Positions 15,642-23,937 of a stretch of DNA of 64,000 nt are shown here, piece after piece. This DNA comes from Pedobacter psychroterrae (GTDB lineage Bacteria > Bacteroidota > Bacteroidia > Sphingobacteriales > Sphingobacteriaceae). The translations under genes were made by a program, and so were the position numbers. The DNA is taken from positions 1,178,001 through 1,242,000 of the forward strand of contig NZ_SJSL01000002.1 of the NCBI RefSeq assembly GCF_004331695.1, in the 5' to 3' direction. The first letter of the stretch is position 1. Every line of letters starts with the position of its first letter. The notes below the pieces were generated by a model. It did not search any database, was not told the DNA's origin, and saw nothing but the letters and a program-made list of their open reading frames with translations.

Positions 15642-17471
15642 ATGAAGATAGTAATAGCAGAGAAACCTTCAGTGGGACGTGAATTGGCCAAGGTATTCGG
15701 AGCTACGACAAAAAGAGACGGATACATAGAAGGCAAGGGATATAGTTTTACTTGGGCCTTTGGGCATTTACTCCAATTGGCCCCTCCACAGGAATATGGG
15801 TACATCGGCTGGAGGAGACAGCACCTTCCCATGCTTCCCAAAAAGTTTAAGCTTGGTATCCGCAAGATTAAGACGAAGGATGGTATGGTGGAAGATCCGG
15901 GTGTAAGAAAGCAACTGGATATTATTAAAAAGCTATTTGACGAGGCCACGGAGATTATAGTAGCAACGGATGCGGGACGGGAAGGAGAACTGATATTCCG
16001 GTATATCTATTATTTTCTGAAATGTAAAAAGCCCTTTAAGCGGCTTTGGATCTCCTCGCAGACCGATGAGGCGATCAAAGACGGTTTCAGAAACCTTAAA
16101 CCCGGTACGGATTACGATACGTTGTTTAATTCTGCGCATTGCCGGTCGGAGTCTGATTGGCTGGTAGGCATGAACGCTACACAGGCACTGAGCATCTCTG
16201 CCGGTTCGCGCTCTGTATTGTCGCTGGGCAGGGTTCAGACACCTACGCTGGCCATGATCTGTTCGAGGTACCTGGAGATTAAGAATTTTGTACCGCAATT
16301 GTATTATCAGCTGGCGATACAGCTGGACAAAGACGGACAGCTGTTTAGGGCCATGTCTGTAAGCAATTTTGATAAAAAAGAAGATGCTGAGGCATTGTTT
16401 GCTAAAATCCAGGATGTAGGATCTGGCTTTGCCAATGGAGGTAAGATACTGACTGTGGAAGCCAAGCCGCGAAAGGAACCGCCACCATTGCTGCATGATC
16501 TGAGCAGTTTGCAGCAAGAGGCTAATAAGAAAAAGGGCTTTACAGCCGATCAGACGCTTAATTTGTTGCAGGGGCTGTATGAAAGTAAGCTGATTACTTA
16601 TCCCCGTACCGGTAGCCGGTATATAGGAGACGATGTATTTGCCGGTGTTCCGGCTTTGATAGAAAAGTTGAAGGGGCATAAGGATTTTGGGCGGCAGGCC
16701 GAATATCTTTCTAGTGCTAAACTCAATAAGCGGAGTGTAAATGCCAAGAAGGTAACTGATCACCATGCTATTTTGAGTACGGGAGAGCCGCCATACCAGA
16801 TGAGTGATGACAAACAGGCGATCTACGACATGGTAGTGGGCCGTATGCTGGAGGCCTTTCATGAAGAGTGCATAAAAGAGATCACTAAGATTACTGTCGA
16901 GTCAGGGTCTGTATTTGTAGCCAATGGAACAGTGATCCAGTCGGCGGGATGGAGATCGGTGTTTAATGAAAAAGACGAAGAAAAAAAGGATGAAGAAAAC
17001 CCTTCACTGCCAAAGGTAAAGGCAGGAGAGGAGCTTCCGGTGGTAAATAAGGCCTTGCTGGAGAAGCAGACCAAGCCCAAACCACTATACAATGAGGCAT
17101 CTTTGCTAAAGGCACTGGAAACTTCGGGCAAGGATATAGAAGATGAGGAGCTGAGGTATGCCATGAAAGACAGCGGACTGGGTACGCCTGCTACGCGGGC
17201 GGCGATCATCGAGACATTGCTCAATAGAGAATACATTGTCCGGGAAAAAAGAAATCTGGTACCGACTACTAAAGGTTTGGCGGTGTATGATGTGGTAAAA
17301 GACAAAAAAATAGCGCAGTCAGAATTGACCGGACAATGGGAGAAGAGACTGGAAGAGATCCGGTCAGGCGCTTCTGTGTTGGATTTTAAGGCAGAAATTA
17401 CGGATTACACAAGGGTGATCACGGATGAGCTGTTGCTGGCGGGCGCCGGACTGGCCGAAAAGTTTACATAA
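15642..17471 (+). CDS. topB: DNA topoisomerase III-like type IA enzyme (TopB)
   Basis: Type IA topoisomerase of 609 residues that decatenates DNA. The Toprim domain at the start has IAEKPSVGRELAKVFGA and later TDAGREGELIFRYI. The catalytic tyrosine is Y320 in LITYPRTGSRYIGDD. HHAILSTGEPP and the ATRAAIIETLLNREYI helix follow. There is no C-terminal zinc ribbon, as in other short TopB proteins; an acidic, lysine-rich insert (around residues 445-455, KDEEKKDEEN) interrupts domain I. A TATTTTTG box lies 22 bp upstream. Confidence 0.94.
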   Translation: MKIVIAEKPSVGRELAKVFGATTKRDGYIEGKGYSFTWAFGHLLQLAPPQEYGYIGWRRQHLPMLPKKFKLGIRKIKTKDGMVEDPGVRKQLDIIKKLFDEATEIIVATDAGREGELIFRYIYYFLKCKKPFKRLWISSQTDEAIKDGFRNLKPGTDYDTLFNSAHCRSESDWLVGMNATQALSISAGSRSVLSLGRVQTPTLAMICSRYLEIKNFVPQLYYQLAIQLDKDGQLFRAMSVSNFDKKEDAEALFAKIQDVGSGFANGGKILTVEAKPRKEPPPLLHDLSSLQQEANKKKGFTADQTLNLLQGLYESKLITYPRTGSRYIGDDVFAGVPALIEKLKGHKDFGRQAEYLSSAKLNKRSVNAKKVTDHHAILSTGEPPYQMSDDKQAIYDMVVGRMLEAFHEECIKEITKITVESGSVFVANGTVIQSAGWRSVFNEKDEEKKDEENPSLPKVKAGEELPVVNKALLEKQTKPKPLYNEASLLKALETSGKDIEDEELRYAMKDSGLGTPATRAAIIETLLNREYIVREKRNLVPTTKGLAVYDVVKDKKIAQSELTGQWEKRLEEIRSGASVLDFKAEITDYTRVITDELLLAGAGLAEKFT

Positions 17472-17572
17472 TATGGCTTTTATCACCGATCATGGTATTA
17501 TTATTGCTCTTAGAGTTTACCTCCCTGAAAAACATATAAATTGTCTATTTAATGAGTCAATTATATTAGCTA

Positions 17573-17935
17573 ATGACTAAACAAAAAAGAGTAATGATCG
17601 CGGATGACGATCCTGGCATATTGGATGCTGTAGAAGCAATGCTGGAATTCGGTGGTTATAACGTGAGTACTACTTGCAATGGCGCAACACTACTTGAAAT
17701 GAAAGAGGGTTTCCCTGATTTATTGTTGCTGGATATATGGATGTCCGGAACTGATGGGAGAGACGTTTGTAAATTACTGAAACAGGACGAAAAGACCAAA
17801 GATATGCCTATTATCATGATTTCTGCCAGCACCGAGCTGGAAAAGTCAGCGAAGGAGGCCGGTGCGGATGATTTTCTGGAGAAGCCTTTTGATATGGATG
17901 AATTATTAGATAAAATAAAATTCCACATCAAATAA
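17573..17935 (+). CDS. Single-domain response regulator (CheY-like)
   Basis: A lone receiver domain of 120 residues without output domain. Acidic pocket D11-D13 in MIADDDP, phosphoacceptor D54 in LLLLDIWMSGTDG, then the switch serine in IIMISAS and the conserved lysine in FLEKPFDMDELLDKI. It could act as a phosphorelay intermediate or diffusible regulator. The MBL-fold hydrolase gene starts 5 bp after the stop, but no kinase is adjacent. Confidence 0.92.
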   Translation: MTKQKRVMIADDDPGILDAVEAMLEFGGYNVSTTCNGATLLEMKEGFPDLLLLDIWMSGTDGRDVCKLLKQDEKTKDMPIIMISASTELEKSAKEAGADDFLEKPFDMDELLDKIKFHIK

Positions 17936-17940
17936 AAACC

Positions 17941-19032
17941 ATGTATTCCATATTGACCATTGTCGCCATTCTTGTAATCGTTACAATAGTGGCACTCAAT
18001 AGTGCCCCATTTGGCCGGCATCCTGAAGGTGCACGTCTGGCACTTATTAAGCAATTGCCAAACTATAAAGATGGGGAACTTCAAAATCAATCACCTACAC
18101 CGACATTGCCGGATGGTGTGAGCTATTTGAATATTATAGCAGGCATGATTAAGGGAAATAAAAATAGCAGGCCCAAAAATCCTGTTCCTACTGTTAAACC
18201 TGATTTTAGTCCGGCTTCGAATGCCAAGATCATCTGGTTTGGCCATTCGTCTTATTTAATACAGGTAGACGGTTTGAATATTCTGGTAGATCCGGTGTTT
18301 AGCCTGCGTACTTCTCCTTTTTCCTTTTTGGGTGCTAAGAGCTTTAAAGGAACGGATTTTATCAAGGCAGAAGAGCTTCCCCAACTGGATTTGATACTGA
18401 TCACACATGATCATTATGATCATCTGGATTACGAGAGCATTTTGAAGTTGAAGGATAAGACTAAAAAATTTGTTACTTCTCTGGGTGTTGGTGCTCATTT
18501 AGCGCACTGGGGCGTTTCTCCGGATAAGATCATTGAGCTATCCTGGGGTCAGGAGGCCCGCTATCAGTCGCTGAAATTTACTGCAATGCCTGCACGTCAT
18601 TTTAGCGGAAGAGGATTTAAGCGGAACCAGACGGTATGGTCGGCCTTTATTCTTCAGACTGAGAAGAATAAGCTATACCTGGGTGGAGATTCAGGTTACG
18701 ACAAGCATTTTAAAGAAGCGGGAGATAAACACGGGCCATTTGACATCGCTATACTGGAATGTGGTCAGTACAATGACTACTGGCCATTGATCCATATGAT
18801 GCCGGAAGTGACGGTACAGGCTGCGGCAGACCTGAAGGCAAAGGTATTGATGCCCGTTCACTGGGGTAAGTTTTTGCTGGCCTGGCATGACTGGGATGAC
18901 CCCATTATCAGGGTGGTGAAAAAGGCTAAAGCAGTAGATTTTCAGATCACTACGCCAATAATGGGTGAATCTGTTATATTAGATGAAAATTATCCCCAGA
19001 AAGAATGGTGGCTGAGCATGCAGGATCATTAA
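17941..19032 (+). CDS. Membrane-anchored MBL-fold metallo-hydrolase (RomA/NAPE-PLD-like)
   Basis: Metallo-beta-lactamase-fold hydrolase of 363 residues with an N-terminal hydrophobic anchor (about 3-22). The metal motif is LITHDHYDHLD, preceded by WFGHSSYLIQVDG and LVDPVF; further metal ligands lie in MPARHFSGR, YLGGDSGYDKHF and MPVHWGKF. This set belongs to the group related to N-acyl phosphatidylethanolamine phospholipase D and RomA. The bacterial substrate is unknown; a lipid phosphodiester is possible. Spacing of 5 bp from the response regulator suggests a shared transcript. Confidence 0.85.
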   Translation: MYSILTIVAILVIVTIVALNSAPFGRHPEGARLALIKQLPNYKDGELQNQSPTPTLPDGVSYLNIIAGMIKGNKNSRPKNPVPTVKPDFSPASNAKIIWFGHSSYLIQVDGLNILVDPVFSLRTSPFSFLGAKSFKGTDFIKAEELPQLDLILITHDHYDHLDYESILKLKDKTKKFVTSLGVGAHLAHWGVSPDKIIELSWGQEARYQSLKFTAMPARHFSGRGFKRNQTVWSAFILQTEKNKLYLGGDSGYDKHFKEAGDKHGPFDIAILECGQYNDYWPLIHMMPEVTVQAAADLKAKVLMPVHWGKFLLAWHDWDDPIIRVVKKAKAVDFQITTPIMGESVILDENYPQKEWWLSMQDH

Positions 19033-19089
19033 TAAACAATATCATTTATCATATGTTGTTCATCAAACAGTAATTCATAAATACCTATC

Positions 19090-19467
19090 ATGAAGACAGA
19101 CTTTGTTGAGATATTTCAAACCGTTAGGGCATCATTACAGCCTTATGCCACACTTGGGTTTAGTAATAGAGCAAACAGTGAAACTACCTATGACCTATGG
19201 AGTGACAAGAATGTGGTGATTGAGGGCAAGCAAAGAAATGAAGTGTTTTTTGCTTCTGTTGCTATTAAAAAAGGGCATGTAGGCTTTTATTTTATGCCGG
19301 TTTATGCCGAGCCGGATATGAAAAATGTATTTGATGATAATCTTTTAAAGCTATTGAAGGGAAAGTCCTGCTTCCATATAAAGAAGCTGGATGAGCTGCT
19401 AATGGGTCAAATTGAGGATGCGCTGGCAGAAGGTTTTAGGATATATAAAGAAAAAGGTTGGGTATAA
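19090..19467 (+). CDS. DUF1801-like protein
   Basis: Protein of 125 residues resembling DUF1801/YdhG-type alpha-beta proteins. Features are an N-terminal FVEIFQTVRASLQPYA helix, a central beta part with GHVGFYFMPVY, and a helical end LMGQIEDALAEGFRIYKEKGWV. No catalytic residues are evident and the function of the family is unknown. Its last 10 bp overlap the start of the next gene, so translation is probably coupled. Confidence 0.65.
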   Translation: MKTDFVEIFQTVRASLQPYATLGFSNRANSETTYDLWSDKNVVIEGKQRNEVFFASVAIKKGHVGFYFMPVYAEPDMKNVFDDNLLKLLKGKSCFHIKKLDELLMGQIEDALAEGFRIYKEKGWV

Positions 19468-20279
19468 TATCATTGTGGCAGGAAGCTGTTGTGCGTGCTT
19501 TTGGAGCTTTTGGTGTTGAGCTTAGTGACGCCAGTTCAGGAAAATACGCCCTTCTTTCCTTCACCGGAAAGAATTTGGTGATCAACCTGGTTTCTTTAAA
19601 CAATGATTATAAGCCCGAAGAGCTGATAGCGCTTCAGCAAGCATATTTGAAGGAGGGCGTAAAGTTCATTCAGCTCTGGGAAGATATCTGGGCCACTAGA
19701 AGTATCCAGGTAACAGGTAGGGTACAATCACTTCTAGGTTTAAATAAACGGGTACATGCACGCAAAACCCAGGTATTGGCGATTAGCCAGGAGCAGGCAG
19801 ACGTCTTTTTAGCAGTTAACCATATTCAGGCATCTGCCAGATCAAAGTACAGATTTGCACTGATAGCCGATGAAGAGGTGGTGGCGGTGGCTTGTTTTAG
19901 TGGCCTGCGGCTGATGAAGCATAGCAGACCGGCAGGATACAGATCAGCAGAAGTGATCAGGTTTGCAAGTCTTTCAGGTTTTACGGTAACCGGTGGTTTT
20001 AGTAAGTTGCTAAAGCATTTTAATGCAGAACTGGCTCCTAACGATATCATGAGCTATGCAGACCGCGACTGGTCTAATGGCAGCGTATATGAACAGGCGG
20101 GATTTGAACAGGTATCCGTTACGCCGCCATCGGACATCTATGTACATCCGCAATCGCTGATCCGTTACTTTCCGCACCGCTTGCCGGGTCAGGCTGGTAT
20201 GATTTCTACAAATGTTCCAGGTCAGGATTTTATAAAAGTTTTTAATACAGGAAACCTTAAATACATCTATTATTTATAA
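19458..20279 (+). CDS. Phage Hef-like (homing endonuclease-related) protein
   Basis: Protein of 273 residues resembling Hef-type proteins of phages, with an N-terminal restriction-like region and a C-terminal domain. The join is visible: VKFIQLWEDIW, then LGLNKRVHARKTQV. The C-terminal domain reads AVNHIQASARSKYRFAL, AEVIRFASLSGFTVTGGFSKL and MSYADRDWSNGSVYEQAGF, a strong match to my memory of the Hef C-terminal fold. The acidic residues expected of an EDxHD nuclease N-terminus are not obvious, so cutting activity is doubtful. The frame has no ATG; starts are TTG at 19458 or 19473. It overlaps its upstream neighbour and, by one base, miaA. Confidence 0.7.
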   Translation: MGIISLWQEAVVRAFGAFGVELSDASSGKYALLSFTGKNLVINLVSLNNDYKPEELIALQQAYLKEGVKFIQLWEDIWATRSIQVTGRVQSLLGLNKRVHARKTQVLAISQEQADVFLAVNHIQASARSKYRFALIADEEVVAVACFSGLRLMKHSRPAGYRSAEVIRFASLSGFTVTGGFSKLLKHFNAELAPNDIMSYADRDWSNGSVYEQAGFEQVSVTPPSDIYVHPQSLIRYFPHRLPGQAGMISTNVPGQDFIKVFNTGNLKYIYYL

Positions 20280-21199
20280 TGCAGCAGAACCCACTAATAA
20301 TAATTTTAGGTCCTACTGCTTCAGGAAAGACGAAGTTGGCTGTAAGACTGGCTGCAGAGCTGGGCGGAGAAATAATTAGTGCCGACAGCAGACAGGTTTA
20401 CCAGGGGATGGACATTGGTACCGGAAAGGACCTTGCGGAATATCAATATTCAGGGCAGGTAATTCCTTATCACCTGATCGATATCAGGAGAGCAGGAGAA
20501 AAATATAATGTAAATGAATTTAAGGAAGATTTCTTTAAAGTATTTGAGGATATTTCGGATCGCAAACGCCTTCCAATACTGTGTGGGGGTACAGGAATGT
20601 ATATCCATAGCTTGCTCCAACAGCAGGATTATACAGCGATCCCTGCAGATGAATCATTGAGGGCCCGGCTGGCACAATATGACATACAGCAGCTGAGGTC
20701 ATTGTTGCTGGAATATCCGGAAGAGCTGGTGATGAAAGCAGATCAATCCAGTCACAAGCGGCTGATACGGGCTATAGAGATAGGGGAGTTTCTGAAAGAG
20801 AATTTATTGATAAGCAAAGAAAGACCGCTATTTAATCCAGTAGTGATTGGCCTGACCTCGGACATATCGCTACGGAAAAAAAGAATTTATGAAAGGCTGG
20901 AGGCAAGGTTAAGTGCCGGATTGGTTACAGAAGTAAAGAATTTACTGGAAAATGGTGTACCCAGGGAAACACTTGAATACTACGGACTGGAATATAAGTT
21001 TGTCAGCTGGTACCTGCATAATGAGCTAACATTGGCTGAACTTGAGGAAAGATTGTTAATCGCCATTTATCAGTTTGCTAAAAGACAAATGACGTTTTTC
21101 AGAAAAATGGAAAAAGATGGAGTTAAGATTCATTGGCTTGATACGGATCAGGGTATTGAAGCCGTTAGATACAGCATCACAAAAATTATTGATTTATAG
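20279..21199 (+). CDS. miaA: tRNA dimethylallyltransferase
   Basis: Enzyme of 306 residues adding a dimethylallyl group to A37 of tRNAs reading UNN codons. The P-loop is GPTASGKT at residues 11-18, followed by the DMAPP-binding ISADSRQVYQGMDIGTGK and LCGGTGMYIHSLLQ. Its C-terminal helices carry the tRNA-binding YYGLEYKFVSWYL and FAKRQMTFFRKM. Its ATG overlaps the stop of the Hef-like gene (TAATG), so it is translated in tight coupling with it. Length is typical. Confidence 0.96.
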   Translation: MQQNPLIIILGPTASGKTKLAVRLAAELGGEIISADSRQVYQGMDIGTGKDLAEYQYSGQVIPYHLIDIRRAGEKYNVNEFKEDFFKVFEDISDRKRLPILCGGTGMYIHSLLQQQDYTAIPADESLRARLAQYDIQQLRSLLLEYPEELVMKADQSSHKRLIRAIEIGEFLKENLLISKERPLFNPVVIGLTSDISLRKKRIYERLEARLSAGLVTEVKNLLENGVPRETLEYYGLEYKFVSWYLHNELTLAELEERLLIAIYQFAKRQMTFFRKMEKDGVKIHWLDTDQGIEAVRYSITKIIDL

Positions 21200-21285
21200 T
21201 TTTACTTGTTGTGGCATACAATTTGTAAAGTCCGTATCAGCAGATAACATTATCTGAGATTTTAAATTTAAACGATTCACATAAG

Positions 21286-21786
21286 ATGAAAACAACTACA
21301 AAATTCTTTGCTTCAGCAGTAGCTGCTATGGCTTTATTCTTTACTACTAATGTTAATGCGCAATCTGAAGATTCTAAAGCAACACGCCTGGGCATCGGTC
21401 TGAGTGGGGGTATACCAACCACCAAAGGATATGATGTGGCATTGGGTGCAGACCTTCGTTTACAAAAAGATTTTAGTTCTAATATTTCTGGTTTGTTGTC
21501 TGCCGGATATAACAGATTTGTAACGGATGCAGGAGATGCTAGCTTCATTCCTGTAAAAGCAGGTGCAAAGATATTCTTTGCGGAAAGTGCATATTTTTCA
21601 GGTGAGCTTGGTGCGGGAATTGGTACCAACGAAGGATCTAAGACTGCGTTTTTATGGGCTCCGGGTATCGGATATGGATGGGACAACGGATTAGATCTGG
21701 GTCTGCGTTATGAAGGCGCTGAATTTAAAGGAGGTGGCTCTTTAGGTCAGATTGCTTTGCGTGTGGCCTATGGTTTTAGCTTGTAA
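21286..21786 (+). CDS. Small outer-membrane beta-barrel protein
   Basis: Secreted protein of 166 residues. A signal peptide ends at NVNAQ (cleavage near residue 25), and the mature part is a run of amphipathic strands rich in Gly, Tyr and Phe. Examples are LGIGLSGGIPTTKGY, ISGLLSAGYNRFV, YFSGELGAGIG and IALRVAYGFSL. It ends in an aromatic/leucine C-terminus typical of an outer-membrane barrel. A small OmpX/OmpW-like eight-strand barrel is plausible. A strong terminator follows, so this is a single-gene unit. Confidence 0.75.
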   Translation: MKTTTKFFASAVAAMALFFTTNVNAQSEDSKATRLGIGLSGGIPTTKGYDVALGADLRLQKDFSSNISGLLSAGYNRFVTDAGDASFIPVKAGAKIFFAESAYFSGELGAGIGTNEGSKTAFLWAPGIGYGWDNGLDLGLRYEGAEFKGGGSLGQIALRVAYGFSL

Positions 21787-21850
21787 GCAAAGATAATTGT
21801 TTTTAAATTGTCACTAAATATGCGCCAATTGTAAGATTTAGTTCAATTTA

Positions 21851-21886
21851 AAAAAAAGCCCCTGAAATTACAGGGGCTTTTTTTAT
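21851..21886 (+). terminator. Rho-independent terminator
   Basis: GCCCCTG (21858-21864) and CAGGGGC (21871-21877) with a 6-nt loop, preceded by seven A and followed by a T run (21878-21884). It ends the OM barrel gene and works in either direction by symmetry. Confidence 0.88.
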
Positions 21887-21965
21887 TTAATTTGAATATA
21901 AAGTGCTATTTTGAGCACCAAAGCAAACAGAGGAAACCATGGTGATTGCAAACAAATTTATACAG

Positions 21966-22496
21966 ATGAGAAAATATATAGGAGTAGCTGTTTTATGTAC
22001 ATTGATGGCATGTGCTAATTCAGAAAAAAAAGGCATCGATGGTTCAGACAGCACAGTGAAGCTTGCTGATTCTGCTAAAACACCGGCTGTTAAATTAAAC
22101 GATGCGGCAGTAGAAAGTATATACAATGCCTATATTGTGTTGAAGGACGATTTGGTGGCAACTAATTATGATGCTGCTAAATTATCAGCTAAGACATTAA
22201 TGACCAGTTTAAAGGAAAAACAAGGCTGTGAAAACACAGCGCTAATCGCAGAGAAAATCAGTTCGGCTAAAGATATAGCGACCCAAAGAAAGGAATTTAC
22301 ATTTTTAAGCGCAGATGTAATTGCGATGTTCAAGCATTCTGACCTGACTGCCGGTGTAATATATGTGCAGCATTGCCCAATGGCAAATAATGGGGATGGT
22401 GGCGACTGGCTATCTTCTAGTGAGAAGATCCAAAACCCATATTACGGAGATGAGATGATGGAGTGTGGCGCAGTGATAACGCAGATAAAAAAATAA
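21966..22496 (+). CDS. DUF3347-like lipoprotein (copper-efflux-type domain)
   Basis: Lipoprotein of 176 residues. I start at the ATG at 21966, which gives MRKYIGVAVLCTLMACAN with the lipid cysteine in LMAC. The C-terminal signature VQHCPMANNGDGGDWLSS, then NPYYGDEMMECG, matches the DUF3347 domain found alone or at the end of CusB-type copper-efflux proteins in Bacteroidota. It contains Cys, Met and His able to bind Cu(I). No RND efflux or copper gene lies beside it. It follows a terminator and precedes gltA by about 80 bp. Confidence 0.8.
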   Translation: MRKYIGVAVLCTLMACANSEKKGIDGSDSTVKLADSAKTPAVKLNDAAVESIYNAYIVLKDDLVATNYDAAKLSAKTLMTSLKEKQGCENTALIAEKISSAKDIATQRKEFTFLSADVIAMFKHSDLTAGVIYVQHCPMANNGDGGDWLSSSEKIQNPYYGDEMMECGAVITQIKK

Positions 22497-22548
22497 TTAG
22501 TTAACAGTTTTGTTATAGTTATAGCCAGTGCTTTTTAAATAGATTAGT

Positions 22549-22556
22549 TACTTTTG
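22549..22556 (+). promoter_or_regulatory. -7 box (TACTTTTG) for gltA
   Basis: Full TAnnTTTG match 23 bp before the gltA ATG; no TTG at the normal spacing, only T-rich sequence. Confidence 0.4.
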
Positions 22557-22579
22557 TTATTATAAAAATTAGAAGATAT

Positions 22580-23866
22580 ATGTCAGATATTGCAGAAATT
22601 AAGATAGACGGTAAGGTATACGAGTTTCCCATAATTACAGGTACTGAAGGTGAAAAATCTATTGATATTTCTAAACTTAGAGATTTAACAGGCCATATAA
22701 CGCTTGATTTTGGATACAAAAATACAGGGTCTACTAAAAGTGCCATTACTTTCCTGGACGGTGAAAAAGGAGTATTGAAATATCGCGGATATGCAATAGA
22801 AGAGCTGGCCGAAAAGTCAACATTTCTTGAAGTTGCTTATTTACTGATATATGGCGACCTGCCTAACCAAAGTGAACTGGACGGTTTTCAATCCCAGATT
22901 AGCAGGCATACGCTGATCCATGAGGATATGAAAAAGTTTTTGGACGGATATCCTTCTAAATCTCATCCTATGGCCCAACTGGCCTCTCTAGTTTGCTCTT
23001 TGTCTACTTTCTACCCAGAGTCTTTAAATGCCAATTCATCGGCAGAGACAATGGATTTAACTATGATTAAATTACTGGCTAAATTTCCGACCATTGTATC
23101 TTTTATTTATAAAAAATCATTAGGACATCCGCTGATCTATCCTAAGAACAAATACGATTATGTAACCAATTTTCTGAACATGATTTTTGGTCAGCGTACT
23201 GAAGATACAGTGATAGATCCGGTGGTGGTAAGTGCGATGAACACCCTGCTGATCTTGCATGCTGATCATGAGCAGAACTGTTCAGCTTCTACGGTAAGAA
23301 TGGTAGGTTCGTCAGATTGTAACCTGTATGCCTCTGTTTCTGCTGGTATTGCGGCACTGTGGGGCCCGCTGCATGGAGGCGCAAACCAGGCGGTGATAGA
23401 AATGCTGGAACTCATTAAGGAAGATGGTGGAGATACTGAGAAGTGGATCAACAAGGCCAAGGATAAAAATGATCCTTTCCGTATGATGGGCTTTGGACAC
23501 AGGGTGTATAAAAACTTTGATCCAAGGGCCAAGATTATCAAAAAGGCATGCGACGATATTTTAGAAAAATTGGGTATTGACGATCCTGTTTTGGAAATTG
23601 CCAAGAAACTGGAAGAAGCAGCATTGAGCGACCCTTATTTTGTAGAGCGCAAGCTTTATCCGAATGTTGATTTCTATTCGGGTATTATATACCGGGCGCT
23701 GGGCTTCCCTACAGATATGTTTACTGTTCTTTTTGCATTAGGCCGTTTACCCGGATGGATTGCTCAATGGAAAGAAATGCATGAGAATAAAGAACCGATC
23801 GGCCGTCCTCGTCAGGTGTACGTAGGTCATACCAACAGAGAATTTAATGACATCAAAAGCAGGTAA
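22580..23866 (+). CDS. gltA: Citrate synthase (type II-like)
   Basis: TCA-cycle enzyme of 428 residues condensing oxaloacetate and acetyl-CoA. Catalytic sites are visible: histidines in HADHEQNCSASTVR and GPLHGGANQAV, and MGFGHRVYKNFDPRAKI with further active-site residues. YPNVDFYSGIIYRALG, carrying the catalytic Asp region, follows. Length and the N-terminal beta domain fit the Gram-negative hexameric type. A bidirectional terminator separates it from the converging MFS gene. Confidence 0.97.
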   Translation: MSDIAEIKIDGKVYEFPIITGTEGEKSIDISKLRDLTGHITLDFGYKNTGSTKSAITFLDGEKGVLKYRGYAIEELAEKSTFLEVAYLLIYGDLPNQSELDGFQSQISRHTLIHEDMKKFLDGYPSKSHPMAQLASLVCSLSTFYPESLNANSSAETMDLTMIKLLAKFPTIVSFIYKKSLGHPLIYPKNKYDYVTNFLNMIFGQRTEDTVIDPVVVSAMNTLLILHADHEQNCSASTVRMVGSSDCNLYASVSAGIAALWGPLHGGANQAVIEMLELIKEDGGDTEKWINKAKDKNDPFRMMGFGHRVYKNFDPRAKIIKKACDDILEKLGIDDPVLEIAKKLEEAALSDPYFVERKLYPNVDFYSGIIYRALGFPTDMFTVLFALGRLPGWIAQWKEMHENKEPIGRPRQVYVGHTNREFNDIKSR

Positions 23867-23884
23867 TCTGCTAAATTTAATAAT

Positions 23885-23921
23885 AAAAAAGCCATTTAGT
23901 TTTTAGCTAAATGGCTTTTTT
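23885..23921. terminator. Bidirectional rho-independent terminator
   Basis: GCCATTTAG (23891-23899) and CTAAATGGC (23907-23915) form a 9-bp stem with a 7-nt loop, with A run upstream and T run downstream. It can end both gltA and the convergent MFS gene. Confidence 0.88.
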
Positions 23922-23937
23922 ATTGTGCTGTTTGTTT

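Noticed and set aside
15933..16862. 309-codon reverse ORF inside topB
   Set aside because: Long only because the topB codon pattern avoids stops on the other strand; the topoisomerase motifs are conclusive.
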